Of a DNA stretch of 64,000 nucleotides, positions 42,271 through 54,842 are shown one piece after another. Positions within the stretch are counted from its first letter, which is position 1; every line of letters begins with the position of its first letter. The notes below the pieces were generated by a model, which was not told the DNA's origin, made no database searches, and was given only the letters and a program-made list of their open reading frames with translations. The stretch is taken from positions 287,265,530-287,329,529 of the forward strand of contig OY992536.1 of the NCBI GenBank assembly GCA_963921195.1, given 5' to 3'. This DNA comes from Pegoplata infirma. Its lineage: Eukaryota > Arthropoda > Insecta > Diptera > Anthomyiidae. The position numbers and the translations under genes were made by a program.

Positions 42271-44433
42271 CATGCGCGGGTACAAGGGGGGAAAAAGGGG
42301 AAATTTCCCCCCAGACCAAATTTCAAAAAGAAAAAAAAAGGGGAAAAAAGAGGAAAAAAGAAAAAAGAAAGAAAAAGGAAGAAAAAGGAGAAAAAGAAAG
42401 AAGGAAGAAGGAAATTTTCGAAAAAATTTCCGAATGAAAATTATTTCGAAATCCGAAAATTTTTCTTAGAAAAAATCTGAAAGTTCTTATAGGGAAAATT
42501 TTTAAATTTTTAAAGGAAAAAATGTGACTCAATCTGAAAATTTTCTGTGAAAAAATATCTGTCAATCTTATTATGAATTTTGCTATCTTTTAATAGTACT
42601 TATATTTTGAGAATTTTTCTACAAAAATCCGTAAAAGAAAATGTTTGGGGAAAAAAAAGTTTTCTTTGTGAAAAATCTGAGACTTTTCTGTACAAAAAAT
42701 GTGTCGGAATTCGATACGTATTCTATAGGAAAAAGGTCTTAGAATCTGAGACTTATTCTATATTAAAAAGGTCTTAAATTTTGAGACTTTTTTTATAGAA
42801 AAGATGCAGAAAACTCTAAAATTTTTCACATCTTCAAAAATTTTCATTTTCGGATTTTTGTAGAAGAATTCCCAAAATGTAAAAGTCTCAGAATTTCAAA
42901 CTTATTCTAAAGGAACAAGGTCTCAGAATCTGAGTCTTTTCCTATAAGTCTCAAAATTTGATACTTATTTATAGGAAAAAGGTCGCAGAATCTGAGACTT
43001 TTTCGAAATGGAAAAGGTATTCGAATCTAAGGCTTTTTCTATGGGAAAAAAGTTTCAGAATCACTTAATTTCAGACTTATTCTAAGGAAAAAGGTCTTAG
43101 AATTTTATTGTTTTGTAAAAAGAAAAATGTGTCAATGTCTGAGACTTTTTATTGTTGAAAAATAAGTCTCAGACGTTTAAACTTTCTCAATTGGAAGAAG
43201 GTCACAGAATCTGACACTTTTTCTACTGGAAAAAGGTCTTATAATCTAAGACTTTTTCTATAGGAATAAGGTCTCAGAATTTTAGACTTTTTCTATAGGG
43301 AAAATGTCTCAGAATCTGAGACTTTTTCTATAGGAAACCGGTCTCAAAATCTATGACTTTTTCTATGTATAGGAAATAGTTCTGAAAATCTGCGAGATTT
43401 TTTTTTAAAAAAGTGCCAGAATCTTAGACTTATACTTAGACTATACCAAAGAAAAGGTCTTAGAATCTAAGACTTTTTCTATAGAAAAATCGTCTCAGAA
43501 TCTGGGACCTTTTCTTTTGGCAAGAGTCTCACAATATCAGACTTTTTCTATAGGAATAGGCTCATAGAATCTGAGACTTTTTCTATTAGAAAATTTTTCA
43601 GAATCGATTCTTTTTTTTAAGTAAAAAGGTCTGACAATCTGAGACTTTTTATAATGGAAAAATCTATTACTTTTTCTTAGGGATAAAAGTGACAGAACTT
43701 AAGACTTTTTCTATATAAGAAAAAGCTCTCAGAACCTAAAATTTTTCTATGGGACCTTATTCCTAAAAAAGGAGACTTTTTTTAGGAATAAGGTCTCAGA
43801 ATCTGGGACTTTTTCTAAAAAGAAAAAGGTCTACGAATCTGAGACTTTTTCTATAGGAAAAATGTCTGAGAATTTGAAACTCTTTCTTTATAAAAAAGGT
43901 CTCAAAATCTGAAACTTTTTCTAAAGAAAAAAAGGTCTCAGAATATAAATTCTTTCAGTGCGAAACAAACATACTAACCTGAGACCATTTCTATAAGAAA
44001 AATTTATTAAAAATGCTTTAAAATATGAGATACTTTCTATAAAAGGTTTCAGAATCTTAGATTTTTCGTGGAAAAAAGTTCTTAGAATCTGAAAATTTTT
44101 CTATACGAAAAAAGTCTCAGATTTTGGGTCATTTTTTGTAAAGAAGAAGCTTTAGATTTGACTTTTTATACGTCAAATGTGTTAGAATCTGAGACTTTTT
44201 CTATGTAGAAGAAAACGTACAATTTTCTTTTTAGACAAATTAAAAAAAAAAATATCTTAACGATCTACCTCCCTCCTTCAGCACAAACTAATGAATTTGA
44301 TGATTTTATAGGTTTCCATTGCAAAAAAAACGAATCCCTGTTTTTGCTCGTCCAAGGTGAATTTATGATTTTTTTTACGAAGTAAAAAAAACAAAATTTC
44401 CACCCCCAAACCCAAAAGCTGTACCCGCCACTG
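42271..44433. mobile_element. 2.2-kb hAT-type element, CGGGTACA ends
   Basis: The left end CATGCGCGGGTACAAG and right end GCTGTACCCGCCACTG (CAGTGGCGGGTACAG inverted) are flanked by perfect 8-bp duplications gttatatg (42263-42270, 44434-44441). Nearly the whole interior (42440-44230) is a degenerate array of a ~35-50 bp unit: GTCTCAGAATCTGAGACTTT then TTCTATAGGAAAAAG. No transposase frame. The lysine-rich frames near 42205-42480 come from a GGAAAAAG tract. Confidence 0.93.
42440..44230. repeat. degenerate CAGAATCTGAGACTTTTTCT array
   Basis: About forty diverged units. Each pairs an imperfect palindrome CTCAGAATCTGAG with TTTTTCTATAGGAAAAA, itself near-palindromic, so the array can form many small hairpins. 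It fills the hAT element at 42271-44433, and pieces recur at 45160-46330 and near 62010-62100. Confidence 0.8.
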
Positions 44434-44441
44434 GTTATATG

Positions 44442-45000
44442 ATAAATATTAAAAAAAAAAACTAAAAGAAATTTATGTTTAAATTTGTAAGAAACTTTTT
44501 CTTAATGATAACAGGATTATATAACTGCACAAAAATGTTTCATTTGTTTCATCTCAAAATTCAGTTGCTGCTACCAAATGTGGCTGTGTCAACCGAGTTT
44601 ACGAATTGTTTCAATAAAAATCCAGTTATATCAGCCGAGTTCAGTTGTCACAACCGATATGCAATTCATTAAACCTTTATGAAAATGTAGTAACCGATTT
44701 AGTGTTGCTTCGATTGAAATTTTCGGTTGCGATTACCGAAATTTATTTGAACCAACATAAGTTAAGTTGCTAAAAAACAAATTCCGGCAATCGCAACCGA
44801 GAACTTCGATCTTTGCAATCAAACATTCAACTGGCTCTTAATTCGTCAGGCACAACTAATCTGCTTTTCTGTGCATATGAGGCATTACACACCAAATCTC
44901 CTGCTACAGAAAAACATATGTGCCATGAATGTCTGAATATGTGGTATGGATAGATTAGAATAGATTCCCTATGTGGAACAAAGAAAATTGCGTTTTAGTT
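44442..45000. other. non-coding stretch with CAACCGA/TCGGTTG motifs
   Basis: Repeated (G)CAACCGA and CGGTTGCGATTACCGAAATT motifs in both orientations at about 44590-44800 suggest a diverged repeat. No gene recognised. Confidence 0.4.
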
Positions 45001-46340
45001 TTTCAATTTTTCAAATTGAATTTGAAAGAAAAAAAGGAAAAAAATGAAGGAAGAGGAAAAGAGAGGGGAAAAAGAAAGTGACAAAGGAAAGGAAAGTAAC
45101 AAAGAAAAGGAAAAGGAAATACTCTGACAATGGTCTTCAATGAAAAATGTCTAAGACTCCTAAAATGTTTCTAAAGGAAAAATGTCAGGAACTATTATAA
45201 TATTTCTATTTGAAAAAATTTGAGAATTTTTCTATAGAAAAAATTTGAAAAAAAAATCTACAGGATTAATTTGCGAACTTTTCTATGGGAAAAACCTGAG
45301 AATTTTCTTTATTAAAAACAGAGAATTTTTCTATGGGAGATTTTTTTTAATAAAAATGCTTCTATTAAAAATGTTTAAGGATGGTAATGTATCGGAATGT
45401 TAAAATTTTTATATATGAAAAAAGTCTCGAAATATTAAAATTTTTCTTCAAAAAAATACGAGAATTTTTCTAGTCGAAAAATTTGGTAATTTTTCTAGAC
45501 GAAAAATTTGGGAATTTTTCTAACGAAAAATATTCGAAATTTTCTAGACAAAAAATTTGGGAATTTTGCAAAACGAAAAATTTGTGAGTTTAAAGGAATA
45601 ATTTGTAAATTTTCCTTACATTTTTTTAGGAAAAAATCTAAGAATTTTTCTACAGGAAAAATTAGATAATTTTTATAGGAAAAATCTGAAAATTTTTTGT
45701 AGGAAAAATCTAACAATTTTTCTATTGAATAAATCTAATAATTTTTTTACAGGAAAAATCTCAGAATTTTTTATTAGAAAAAATCTGATAATTCTTCTTT
45801 GGAAAAAAATCTGAAAAGAAGATGGGTAAAAAGGAAAGAGAAAAGAAAATTATGTAAGTATTTCTTTCCAGCTAAAATTACCAAGAATCTCAGAATTTTT
45901 CTATAGGAAAAATGTTTTTGAATCTTTGAATTTTTTTATAGGAAAAAAGTCTTGGAAACTTTAAATTTTTGTATAGGAAAAATTAGAAAATTTTCTTTAA
46001 ATTCTTTTTTTTCGAAAGAATAATTTTTCAAAAATAAAAATAATAAAAATAAAGCAATAAAAGTTTTGGTTTAGAATGACAATTAGACTTTTCTGTAAAA
46101 AATAGAATACAAAAAAATATTTCAGAACCAAAGAAGTTTTATATGGGAAAAAAGTCACTACATCTGAGAATTTTTCTATACGAAGAATTTTTCTAAATAC
46201 AAGTAGGAATTTTTTGATTGAAAATTACCTAAGTATCTGAGTATTTTCCAATATATCAAACATGTTGAACCTTTCTTAAAGCTTTTCTATAGGAATAAAT
46301 TTTTAAAATTTAGAAATGTTTCTATAGAAAAAATTAAAAC
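45001..46340. repeat. degenerate AATTTTTCTATAGGAAAAAT array
   Basis: Units of about 30-40 bp, AGAATTTTTCTATAGGAAAA and variants, resemble those of the hAT element at 42271 but with AATTTT in place of GACTTT. A GGAAAAAGAAAG-type tract precedes them at 45030-45120, as in that element. This is probably part of a related element whose right end may be the CCCCCCCCTAGATCCGCTCC at about 49590-49615. Boundaries unproven. Confidence 0.55.
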
Positions 46341-46414
46341 AAATAGGAAATAAAACTTAAAAACATCAGCCAATAAGTCAAAGGCGATCTGAGGTTCCCT
46401 GCAAACAAAAATTT

Positions 46415-46835
46415 AGTAAAGAAAAAAAATTTCGGAACCTGTTCTAAAAATTTTTCATTTTTTAAAAAAGTCAATTTATCAAAAATCCGGCCACATTTTT
46501 TTCTTTAGTTTAGATGTTTGTCAATCTATATAAAAAAAATCAGGAGGGCAGTTTTAGTATTTTTCTAGAAAATCGAATTTAAATATTAGATTGCATAAAA
46601 ATACATAATTCTCTTAAATTTTTATGTGTCAACATCGCGTATGAATAATATTATTTGCGAAAAATTTGTAACTCATACGCGATGTTTACTAAATAAAATA
46701 AAATTAAAGAATTTTTATAAAATCCAATGCGATTTTCTTGAAAAATACGAAAAATGTCCTCCTGAACTTTTTTATAAATTAACTTTTTTAAAAAAATAAT
46801 AAATTTCAGAACGGGTTCTGAAAATTTTTCAAAAT
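46415..46835. repeat. fold-back element with CATCGCGTATGA centre
   Basis: The left arm (46419-46645, containing CAACATCGCGTATGA) is inverse to the right arm (46668-46830, containing TCATACGCGATGTTTA). Outer parts match too (CGGAACCTGTTCTAAAAATT against TTTCAGAACGGGTTCTGAAA). No target duplication resolved. Confidence 0.65.
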
Positions 46836-47633
46836 AAAATTTTTTAATCTATAGGGCTATCGATATAAAAAATTATATCAGAATTTAAATGTTTGAGATT
46901 GTGGTGCATGTTGTTTTAATTTGAGAAATATTTAATCAAGGCAACTTGACACAAATTTGACCATATTTAACCACGCCTCCCTCCTAAGCCCAGCTTTTGC
47001 AAAATTAAAAAAACCAAAACCGGAATTTTCTTAGTTTCTTGTAGGTCTATCCATACAACCTATTTAGAAATTCATGGGACACTTGTTTTTATGTAGCGGG
47101 TCATATGGTGTGGAATGCCTCATATGTGACATCAATAAAAAGTAAATAAACGGAAAAACAATTTTAAAAAACGTTTCTAATATCTGAGACATCTCTTCTT
47201 AAGAAAAATTATTATATTTCATAAAAAACCGCATCTGAGTCAGAAAAGTTGTAAAAAAAATCTGCAACTCGTTCTAACGAGTTGCATGTAAATCGCGATT
47301 TTTTCTTATACAAAAGTAGTACAAATGTTGTCTTCTTTCAGATATTTCTCCACAGAAAATTTATTTAGTTTTAAATAAGTTTAAGATTTGATTCATATTA
47401 CTTGCTAACATTTTCTAGACCACAAGGCATTCTCCAAACCTTTTCGTAACATTTTTTTTTTTAATTCAGAGAATTTTTCTTACCAAAATTTTTTTAGTTC
47501 TTGAAAAACATTTTTTTTTTAGAAAAATTGTCAGATTTTCAATAAAAAATCTTTCCAAGAATTCAGATTCTGTTATACTCGTATTATTTCATAAAAAAAC
47601 TCTGATTTTAACGAAAAGCTTTTAGAATGAATC
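46836..47633. other. non-coding stretch
   Basis: No gene or delimited element. A CAACTCGTTCTAACGAGTTG palindrome lies at 47265-47284. Confidence 0.4.
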
Positions 47634-48448
47634 ATTATACCCTACACTACTATGTGGTACAGGGTATAATGAGTATGTGCTGATGTTTGTAACTACCCGA
47701 AATATTGGTCCTAGACCTACCTTCAAGTATACCGATCGACTCAGAATGACTTTTTGAGTCGATTTAGCGATGTCCGTCCGTCTGTCCATCTATCGATTTA
47801 AGCACGATACAGGTCGCAATTTTTAATCAATTGACTTGAAATTGAAAACTTAAGCATCTTTTAGCCCAAGGACGAAGCCCATTGAAATTGGAGAAAATCG
47901 GTCCATGTTAAGACCTAGCCCCCATACAAACGCCCCCTTTGGATTCGGCTTAAATGAGTCTAATAACCGTATTTTAATAGATATCGCTTTGAAATTCAGT
48001 AGGTAATCAAAATTTGTATGCACAAACCACCATTCTAAATTTCAAAGGAATCGGGTCAGTCCTTCTAATAGTCCCATACAAACCACCTTCCCGATATTTA
48101 CATAATTCCCTCAAAATTCATAAAAATGGAAATATTTGATAAAAATTGTTTTTTTAGGTGTTAAACGTGTACTTTAGTAACCTAATCAAACCGGAATATA
48201 ATTGGACAATTTTTGGACTTAGTCCCCCAATTAAAAATTTCGACCGATATTCAGTTAAATTTGTCTATTGACAAAAAATAAACCAATTCCACTAAAATTT
48301 GATCTGTATGTGTTTTCTACACTAAATAAAGATCTAACAAAAGACAGATACAAACGGTCCATGTTTGGACTTGGGACCCATTTTCCGAACACTGGTGTAG
48401 GGTATCATATGGTCGGTCTTGACCGACTATAACTTTCTTACTTGTTTT
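47634..48448 (+). repeat. CCCTACAC-type repeat, uninterrupted copy
   Basis: It starts ATTATACCCTACACTACTAT and ends CTTTCTTACTTGTTTTTA. Collinear with 14196-15536 without the hAT MITE; the sequence GTGGTACAGGGTATAATGAG at 47654 is the empty site. Confidence 0.85.
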
Positions 48449-49075
48449 TATTTTTGGTATAGATAACACCGCTCAACACTCATTTTTTGGTTTGAATTCT
48501 GATGAACAATTTTAGTAGTGTTTGATCTCCTGATTCCAAATCTGTTCTTCAAATTTTTCAATCACGTCTAGATTTTTAGTTATTCACAGTTAAAATGCCA
48601 AAAATGGCGATTTTTGCAGCCTGCACAAAAGCCATTCAGTGGAATACAAAAATGATCAAAATAGCAATAGATGAATTTGAATTTTAAAATGGTACTGCTA
48701 AAATTAATATTTTTGTAAAATTAACCTTAGTTTTTTGAAAAGAAAAACAAAAAAAATAACAAATTTAAGTTTTCTGTGTTATTTTTCATTTAACCGGAAG
48801 ATATCTTTAATGGTTTTAAAGAAAGAATAAATTTTTTCTTCAATTTTGTTCTCACCACAGTAAAAATTATCATGCGATTTTTTTTTTAGAAAAATTATGA
48901 CTTTTTCTATTTTTTTTTCACAGTGTTTTTATAGAATACATGTTTGGCCAATATTAGTGAAACAACTTCAAATTTTTTTAACCTATATTTGAGGTCATAG
49001 TTCAACTCTAATCTAACGCTTTATACCAGATTTTTATTTAACCCAATTGCTGTTGTACAGTAGGGTGGAGAAATT
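48449..49075. other. non-coding stretch
   Basis: No gene or element recognised. Confidence 0.35.
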
Positions 49076-49084
49076 TTTACTTTT

Positions 49085-49310
49085 TTCGAATTTCGAAAAT
49101 GTGGGGGTCGGGAAAGTTGCCATTTAGGGCCGATATTAACTCACTAAAATAAAAAAAAAAAAAAATGTTTTCACTTTGTTGGGAACTTTCCGATTTTCAA
49201 GTCAAAAAAGGAACCCAACGCCTTTGTCCAATAGGACAAATATTTTTGTGAGTTAATAGCGACCCTAAGGCAATTTCGACGTTTTCGAAACTAAAAAAAA
49301 AGAAAAATTT
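49085..49310. repeat. small fold-back (AGTTAATA...TATTAACTCAC)
   Basis: Left arm GGGTCGGGAAAGTTGCCATT...GATATTAACTCAC (49106-49144) is inverse to GTGAGTTAATAGCGACCCTA...TTTTCGAAAC (49249-49292). MITE-like; termini not resolved. Confidence 0.55.
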
Positions 49311-51350
49311 GCCCGTGTTTTTTCGCACTTTCCATAAAACTTCAAATCGTAGCCGAAACCTTCGATTTTTGAGCGGTGTAATTTCCAGACATTTTTCCCC
49401 AAGAAAATTTTTCAGGTCCTTAGGCAAATATTAGAAAATTTTTTGGATTCTGAAAAATTGTATTAACTGTTAAATCAGTTTTTCTTCCACTTGCTCTCCC
49501 CTTTTATTTTTGCTTTCCTTCTCTTGTTTTTTTATTTTTTCTTCTCTCTCTTTTCTTTTTTCTTCTTTCTTTTTAAGGGGAGAGGGAATTCCCCCCCCCT
49601 AGATCCGCTCCTACATTTCTGATTAGACAGCAGGAAAATCTGTTGATTTAAGCAGAAAAATCTGCTGTTTTCCGATAAACATCTAAAATGAATTTTATTT
49701 ATACCAAAAGAATTTTTAAAGTTTTGTTTTTTAAAATTGTTTATTTTTTTAGTTATGTATGCTGGTTTTCAATAAAATTCTATTTTTTTTTTTAATTAAA
49801 TCTTTGAAAACAAATTTTTCTTGAAAACAGAATAGCGTAATGTTCCTGTAAAATTTGCAAAATAATCTTCTGATTTCTGTTATTTTCTAAAGCTTAATGA
49901 CAGAGAATTCCGTTAAAATATAAATTTCAGCAGAAAAATCTGCTAAAAGGGGTGTCACCTAAACAACTTTAATGAAAAAACATTCTTAGATGTTAGAAAA
50001 AGTATCCACTCCAAGATTACCACTTGCGGATAATTATTTCAAATGACTTCCCTTAGCGAAAATATCCATTCTTTATACCCATTTTATATTCACAAAAATA
50101 CCTAAATAAACATTTCCTTGTTAACATTTATAATAATAGTTTGTTTCATTTTAATATTCCTAATCTAACTACAGATAAAAATAAACCCCAACATTTAATT
50201 TTATAATCGCCTCATAAAAAAATTTCCATAATATAATCAAAAAATATCTTAACGACCATAACCTCTAATTAGAAACAATTTAACAAACATCAAAATATAT
50301 TTACGGATTCGCGTCCGCAAACAAATTTTCAAGTGTGACAGACAGCACATCACATCAATGCTAATCATTGTCATATTTACCTATGGAGAAATAGCAACAA
50401 CCCTAGTTAGATGTGTTCTGGAAGAGATAATTTTTTTTTGGTGATGCTACTGATGATGATGATGTTGCGAGGGCTAAACATTGACATCTTAAATGTTGAT
50501 CTTAACTAAATGACACATCAAAACATCAAATATCTCGTAAAAAGTCATCAAATTCACTGAATATGCAGTTATGGGTGTAATTTTTTAAGTGGTGTTAGTG
50601 TTGTTGTTATTATCCTTTTGTGTATACACACATAAAGGACTCTAATAACAATAACATAAAAGTAACGACAACAACAAAATAAACAGTTACCTAATTTAAA
50701 TGACAACAAATATAAACACTAACACCAACTTAAAAAAAAAAACACAAATACACACTACAACAATAGTAATAAGGTATTAACAACAGGAAAAGGAAAACAG
50801 TAACAAATACTATTGAAAATAAAAAATAAAAAAAAACTCCCCAATCCTTAGAGCCAGTATAAAGTAGAAGGAGCATATCATTTCATCTTTGAGTTAAACT
50901 CATCATTGTGTATTGTTGTTTAGTTGCTAGCAAACCAACACAAACCATTGTTATTGTTACTCTTTTGTCTAGTATGAATGTAAATGTATGTATTCGTTCG
51001 TTCGTTCGTTCATATCTGTCTGTGTGTCGTTTTCGTCATTGTTACTCCTCAGGGAATGTCAAACAAATGACAGTTGATTAGACAAGAATCTAAACGAATA
51101 CTCAACAGAAATAAAGGAAAAAGAATTATACGAACAGTAAAAAAACAACAAAAAATTACACAAAAAGGAGCATCACTCTGGAAAATTGTAAAATTATGCA
51201 ATTTCGCACAGTGAAAATTTTACAGATTAAATACGTAAGATAAAACACAAAATTCACAGAACACAAACACACAGAACAAAAAACTATTGGATTGAGTAAA
51301 ATGAAATTTCGTAAAGCAGCGATGTTACGTTAAGTTTTAATTTTGATAGT
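49311..51350. other. non-coding stretch with simple repeats
   Basis: A CT-rich tract and a CCCCCCCCTAGATCCGCTCC end-like sequence lie at about 49490-49615. ACAACAACAAAAT-type and TTGTTG runs are at 50600-50760 and a (TTCG)n run at about 50994-51010. Some of this may be host intergenic DNA. No exon recognised. Confidence 0.4.
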
Positions 51351-51351
51351 T

Positions 51352-52309
51352 TTTCTGCAGCGGTGTTCGAACTCCGCGTTTAAGGAGAAAAAACCTCAAT
51401 ATTTATTTTCTTTTGACCCTACACAAAAAAAAACCTTGTCAAATTACTGGAAAAAGTTTCGTAATCCAATTTTACCAATATTTGACAGTTTTCCTTGTTT
51501 TTTGACATCATTATTTTACAAAATTTTTTGTAATTTTACAAATTTCAATATTTTTTTACAAAAAAAAATCTAGTAAATTTACAAGAATTCCTTGCAAGTT
51601 TTATTTCGCCAAAAAAGTTGTAAATTTACAATTTTGTTGGTAAAAAACTTGTAAAATTACAAAAAAAACCGGTATTTTTACTAGGAATTCTCGTAAAATA
51701 GGAGGTAGAAACAAATCTAGTAAAGTTACAAAACCTCTTTTAAGTTTGATCGCGTCAAAAAAATTGTAAATTTAAAATTTTATTGGTAAAAATCTTGTAA
51801 AATTACAAAATTTTTGGTAAAAAGCTAGGATTTCTGCAGCGGTGTTCGAACTCCGCGTTTAAGGAGAAAAAACCTCAATATTTATTTTCTTTTGACCCTA
51901 CACAAAAAAAAAACCTTGTCAAATTACTGGAAAAAGTTTCGTAATCCAATTTTACCAATATTTGACAGTTTTCCTTGTTTTTTGACATCATTATTTTACA
52001 AAATTTTTTGTAATTTTACAAATTTCAATATTTTTTTACAAAAAAAATCTAGTAAATTTACAAGAATTCCTTGCAAGTTTTATTTCGCCAAAAAAGTTGT
52101 AAATTTACAATTTTATTGGTAAAAAACTTGTAAAATTACAAAAAAAAACGGTATTTTTACTAGGAATTCTCGTAAAATAGGAGGTAGAAACAAATCTAGT
52201 AAAGTTACAAAACCTCTTTTAAGTTTGATCGCGTCAAAAAAATTGTAAATTTAAAATTTTATTGGTAAAAATCTTGTAAAATTACAAAATTTTTGGTAAA
52301 AAGCTTGTA
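51352..52309 (+). repeat. recent 479-bp tandem duplication
   Basis: 51352-51830 and 51831-52309 are almost identical, differing mainly in A-run lengths and a single G/A change, so the duplication is young. Each unit starts TTTCTGCAGCGGTGTTCGAA and continues into G-family GTAAATTTACAAG sequence. The same 76-codon frame appears in both solely because the DNA is duplicated. Confidence 0.92.
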
Positions 52310-52435
52310 AAATTACAAGGAATGTTTGTCAAAAAGGAGGTAGCATAAAATAAAAGTTACAAGTTTTTCTTGTTATTTTACAAGTTTTTTAGTGTATTAT
52401 TGAGCTTAATAAAGTCTTTCACTTATGGTGTTTTC

Positions 52436-52817
52436 TTTTCTGAAAAAAAATGTTTGCCTTTTTAGGGCATACATTTTTAAAATGTTTAACACACCTTAAA
52501 AAAACCTATAAAAATTTGCATTTTATTTGACTGGAATAGAACACAACATACAGAAATACTCTGCCCTGTATTTTTTAACAGCTGTTTTGAGAAAACAACA
52601 CAGAAAAAGTCAGCTGTTGTATAAGGCAATTTCAACCCCGTGATTTTTTACGGGGTAAAAAGTGCAACTTTTTTGCACTTTATAGGGCAGACATTTTTAG
52701 AAAAGAACACGATATTTATTATAAGGGTTGACATTTTTTAGAAGAGAACACAAAAACACAATTTTCGGGGCGAAATGCAAAAAAAAGGCACATTTTTTGC
52801 CAGAAAAGAAAACACCA
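52436..52817. mobile_element. MITE with TGGTGTTTTCTTTTCTG ends and TTA duplication
   Basis: A 382-bp element with inverted ends TGGTGTTTTCTTTTCTG and CAGAAAAGAAAACACCA flanked by TTA (52433-52435, 52818-52820), as for PIF/Harbinger. The interior repeats GGGCA(T/G)ACATTTTT and AAAGAACACA motifs. Non-coding. Confidence 0.8.
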
Positions 52818-52820
52818 TTA

Positions 52821-53660
52821 AACTCAATAAAGCGGGGTTGGTGACGTGACCCGGGGAACGAAGTTGTGCATATTTCGAAAGTAAGCGTATTTTCTTCTAG
52901 GCCTAAAACTTATGTGGTACAAATTCGAAACCAATTGGATTTAAAATTTTTTAATTTTTTAAGAATTTTTTTGTAAGTACTTAAAAACACAAAATTTAAA
53001 AAAAAAAATTGAAATTCGGAAAAATTTTGAAATTTGAGTAAATAAACAAACAAATCGTTTTATTTAAAAATTCGATATCTTTTGAACGGATCATCAAAAA
53101 AATCAATGAAATTTTACAACGAAGGAGTTTTCAAAGGGTACTAAGAACTGTAAAAAAATTGGGAAAATCTGAATTTTTTTTTGAAAGTGTAAGATTTGAA
53201 AGGAATGTCCCATATATATATAAAATTAACTTAAAAAAAATACTTTTTTACTGAAGAATTTTTAAAATTTTTTGAGGCCAAAGTGGCCAAAAAACATAAA
53301 AAAGTGATATTCGAAAAAAAAAAATTGCTTAAGAATTTTTTTTTTTATTTTTTTCTAAATCTTAAAGCAAACTTAAATAAGTTAAAAATATAAAATGAAC
53401 TTATACTATATCATGAAATCTTTTTTAAATTTCAACTCAGTGAAACTGAAATAAATGTTTAAAAAAACCGGCAGTTTTTGGAATTTAGAAAAACTGTAAA
53501 TGCAGTTGTGTAAACAAGACCTTGAATCATCACTGAGCAATGTTTAAGGATTACGCCACTTTATCCGTAAAAGTTACAGAGGGTTAAAGTTGAAAAATCG
53601 ATAAAAATGGCTTGAAATAATCCATAGTTTTTACCTTCTTTCTCATTTTTTTTAAGTTCT
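52821..53660. other. non-coding stretch
   Basis: Contains AGGTGACGTGACCCGG-like GC-richer sequence near 52838-52860, then AT-rich DNA. No gene or element recognised. Confidence 0.35.
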
Positions 53661-53680
53661 CCTTATATTTCAATCTTTTC

Positions 53681-54842
53681 CGGCATAAGTTATGCCGGAC
53701 CAACCATCCCGCTTTTGGCGGGATTATCCCGCTTTTTGATGTCTAATCCCGCCTTGAATTTCTATCCCGCTTTTTAAACAAAAGTCCCGCTTTATCCCGC
53801 TTTTTGACATTTAAATAATATTTTTAGCTTTTTATATAATATTTTTAGTATGATTATTCTGAAGTAATTTTAAGCGATTTTTTTCTATTTTTGAGCATAT
53901 AAATATGGTAACATTTAAAATTTCTTACCGTATCTAAAAAAATGTAAAGGAAATTACTGAAATTGTGTTGGAACTCGGAAAATTTTCCATATTTTAAAAA
54001 TTTTTAAATGACCTGAAATAAGTACCTGGTTAAATCTTTGATCACGCAAAAATCAGGCAAAGTTCGAATTTTGAGCAAAAATTCTCTAAATTTAAGAACA
54101 AATTTTATGAATATGCTCAAAACAAAATTAACCCATATTAATTTGGTACACAATATAATTTTTGAATTTGACACATTTTTCAAATCTGCAAATATTTTTT
54201 TTTTAAATTTCCTCAAACAAAATTAACAGGTATTTCATCTCGTTTAACAAATCCAGTGTTGAGGAGCAGCGAAAATCCTAAATTTTCTAAAAAAAAATCA
54301 ACCCTGTTTGAAGACTTTGACTAGGAATATATATTTTTTTTAAGCAAATTATTTTTTATGAAATTTTTTTTGAGTGTAAATTTTTTGAGTGTACGATCTT
54401 TTTGCAGTGCCAAACATATTTTAATAACTATTTTTGTGGCTTACCAATGTCCTTCGAAGCGTGTTCAACGTTTTATTTACCACGTGAATTAGAGGCGAAA
54501 CCAATCCAAAAAATCATGGTTTTGCTCATAAATTCTGAACTACTGGACCGATTTCGCTGAAATTCAATATCAACCTGACCAGAAAAATTATAAACTGATT
54601 TCTTTCAAAAGTAAGTGTGTTTTCAACAGACATACAGACAGCCAGAAAGACGGACGGACATCACTTTGTCTAATTAAAATCGATTGAAAATTATGGATTT
54701 TTATATTCTGTCGAACTGTTAGAAATTTACTATCACTAAGTCGAGGATATAAAAAAAGTCCCGCTTTTGATACCAAAATCCCGCTTTTTCAACCTTTCAA
54801 TCCCGCTTTTCAGACAAACACAGTTGGTCAGGTTAGGCATAA
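53681..54842. mobile_element. candidate TIR element with TCCCGCTTTTT motif arrays
   Basis: TTATGCC..GACCAAC at 53690-53704 is roughly inverse to GTTGGTCAGGTTAGGCATAA at 54823-54842. TCCCGCTTTTT motifs are reiterated just inside both ends (53707-53805, 54765-54812), the layout of the hAT elements here. A minus-strand T repeat (about 54375-54757) is nested. No target duplication confirmed. Confidence 0.5.
54375..54757 (-). repeat. CCCTCCAC-type T repeat, degraded, minus orientation
   Basis: The inverse GTCC array (ACAGCCAGAAAGACGGACGG, about 54637) and TATCACTAAGTCGAGGATAT (54730) identify the family. Confidence 0.6.

Noticed and set aside
42205..42565. lysine-rich plus frames and phenylalanine-rich minus frame
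   Set aside because: Products of a GGAAAAAG purine tract just inside the left end of a hAT element.
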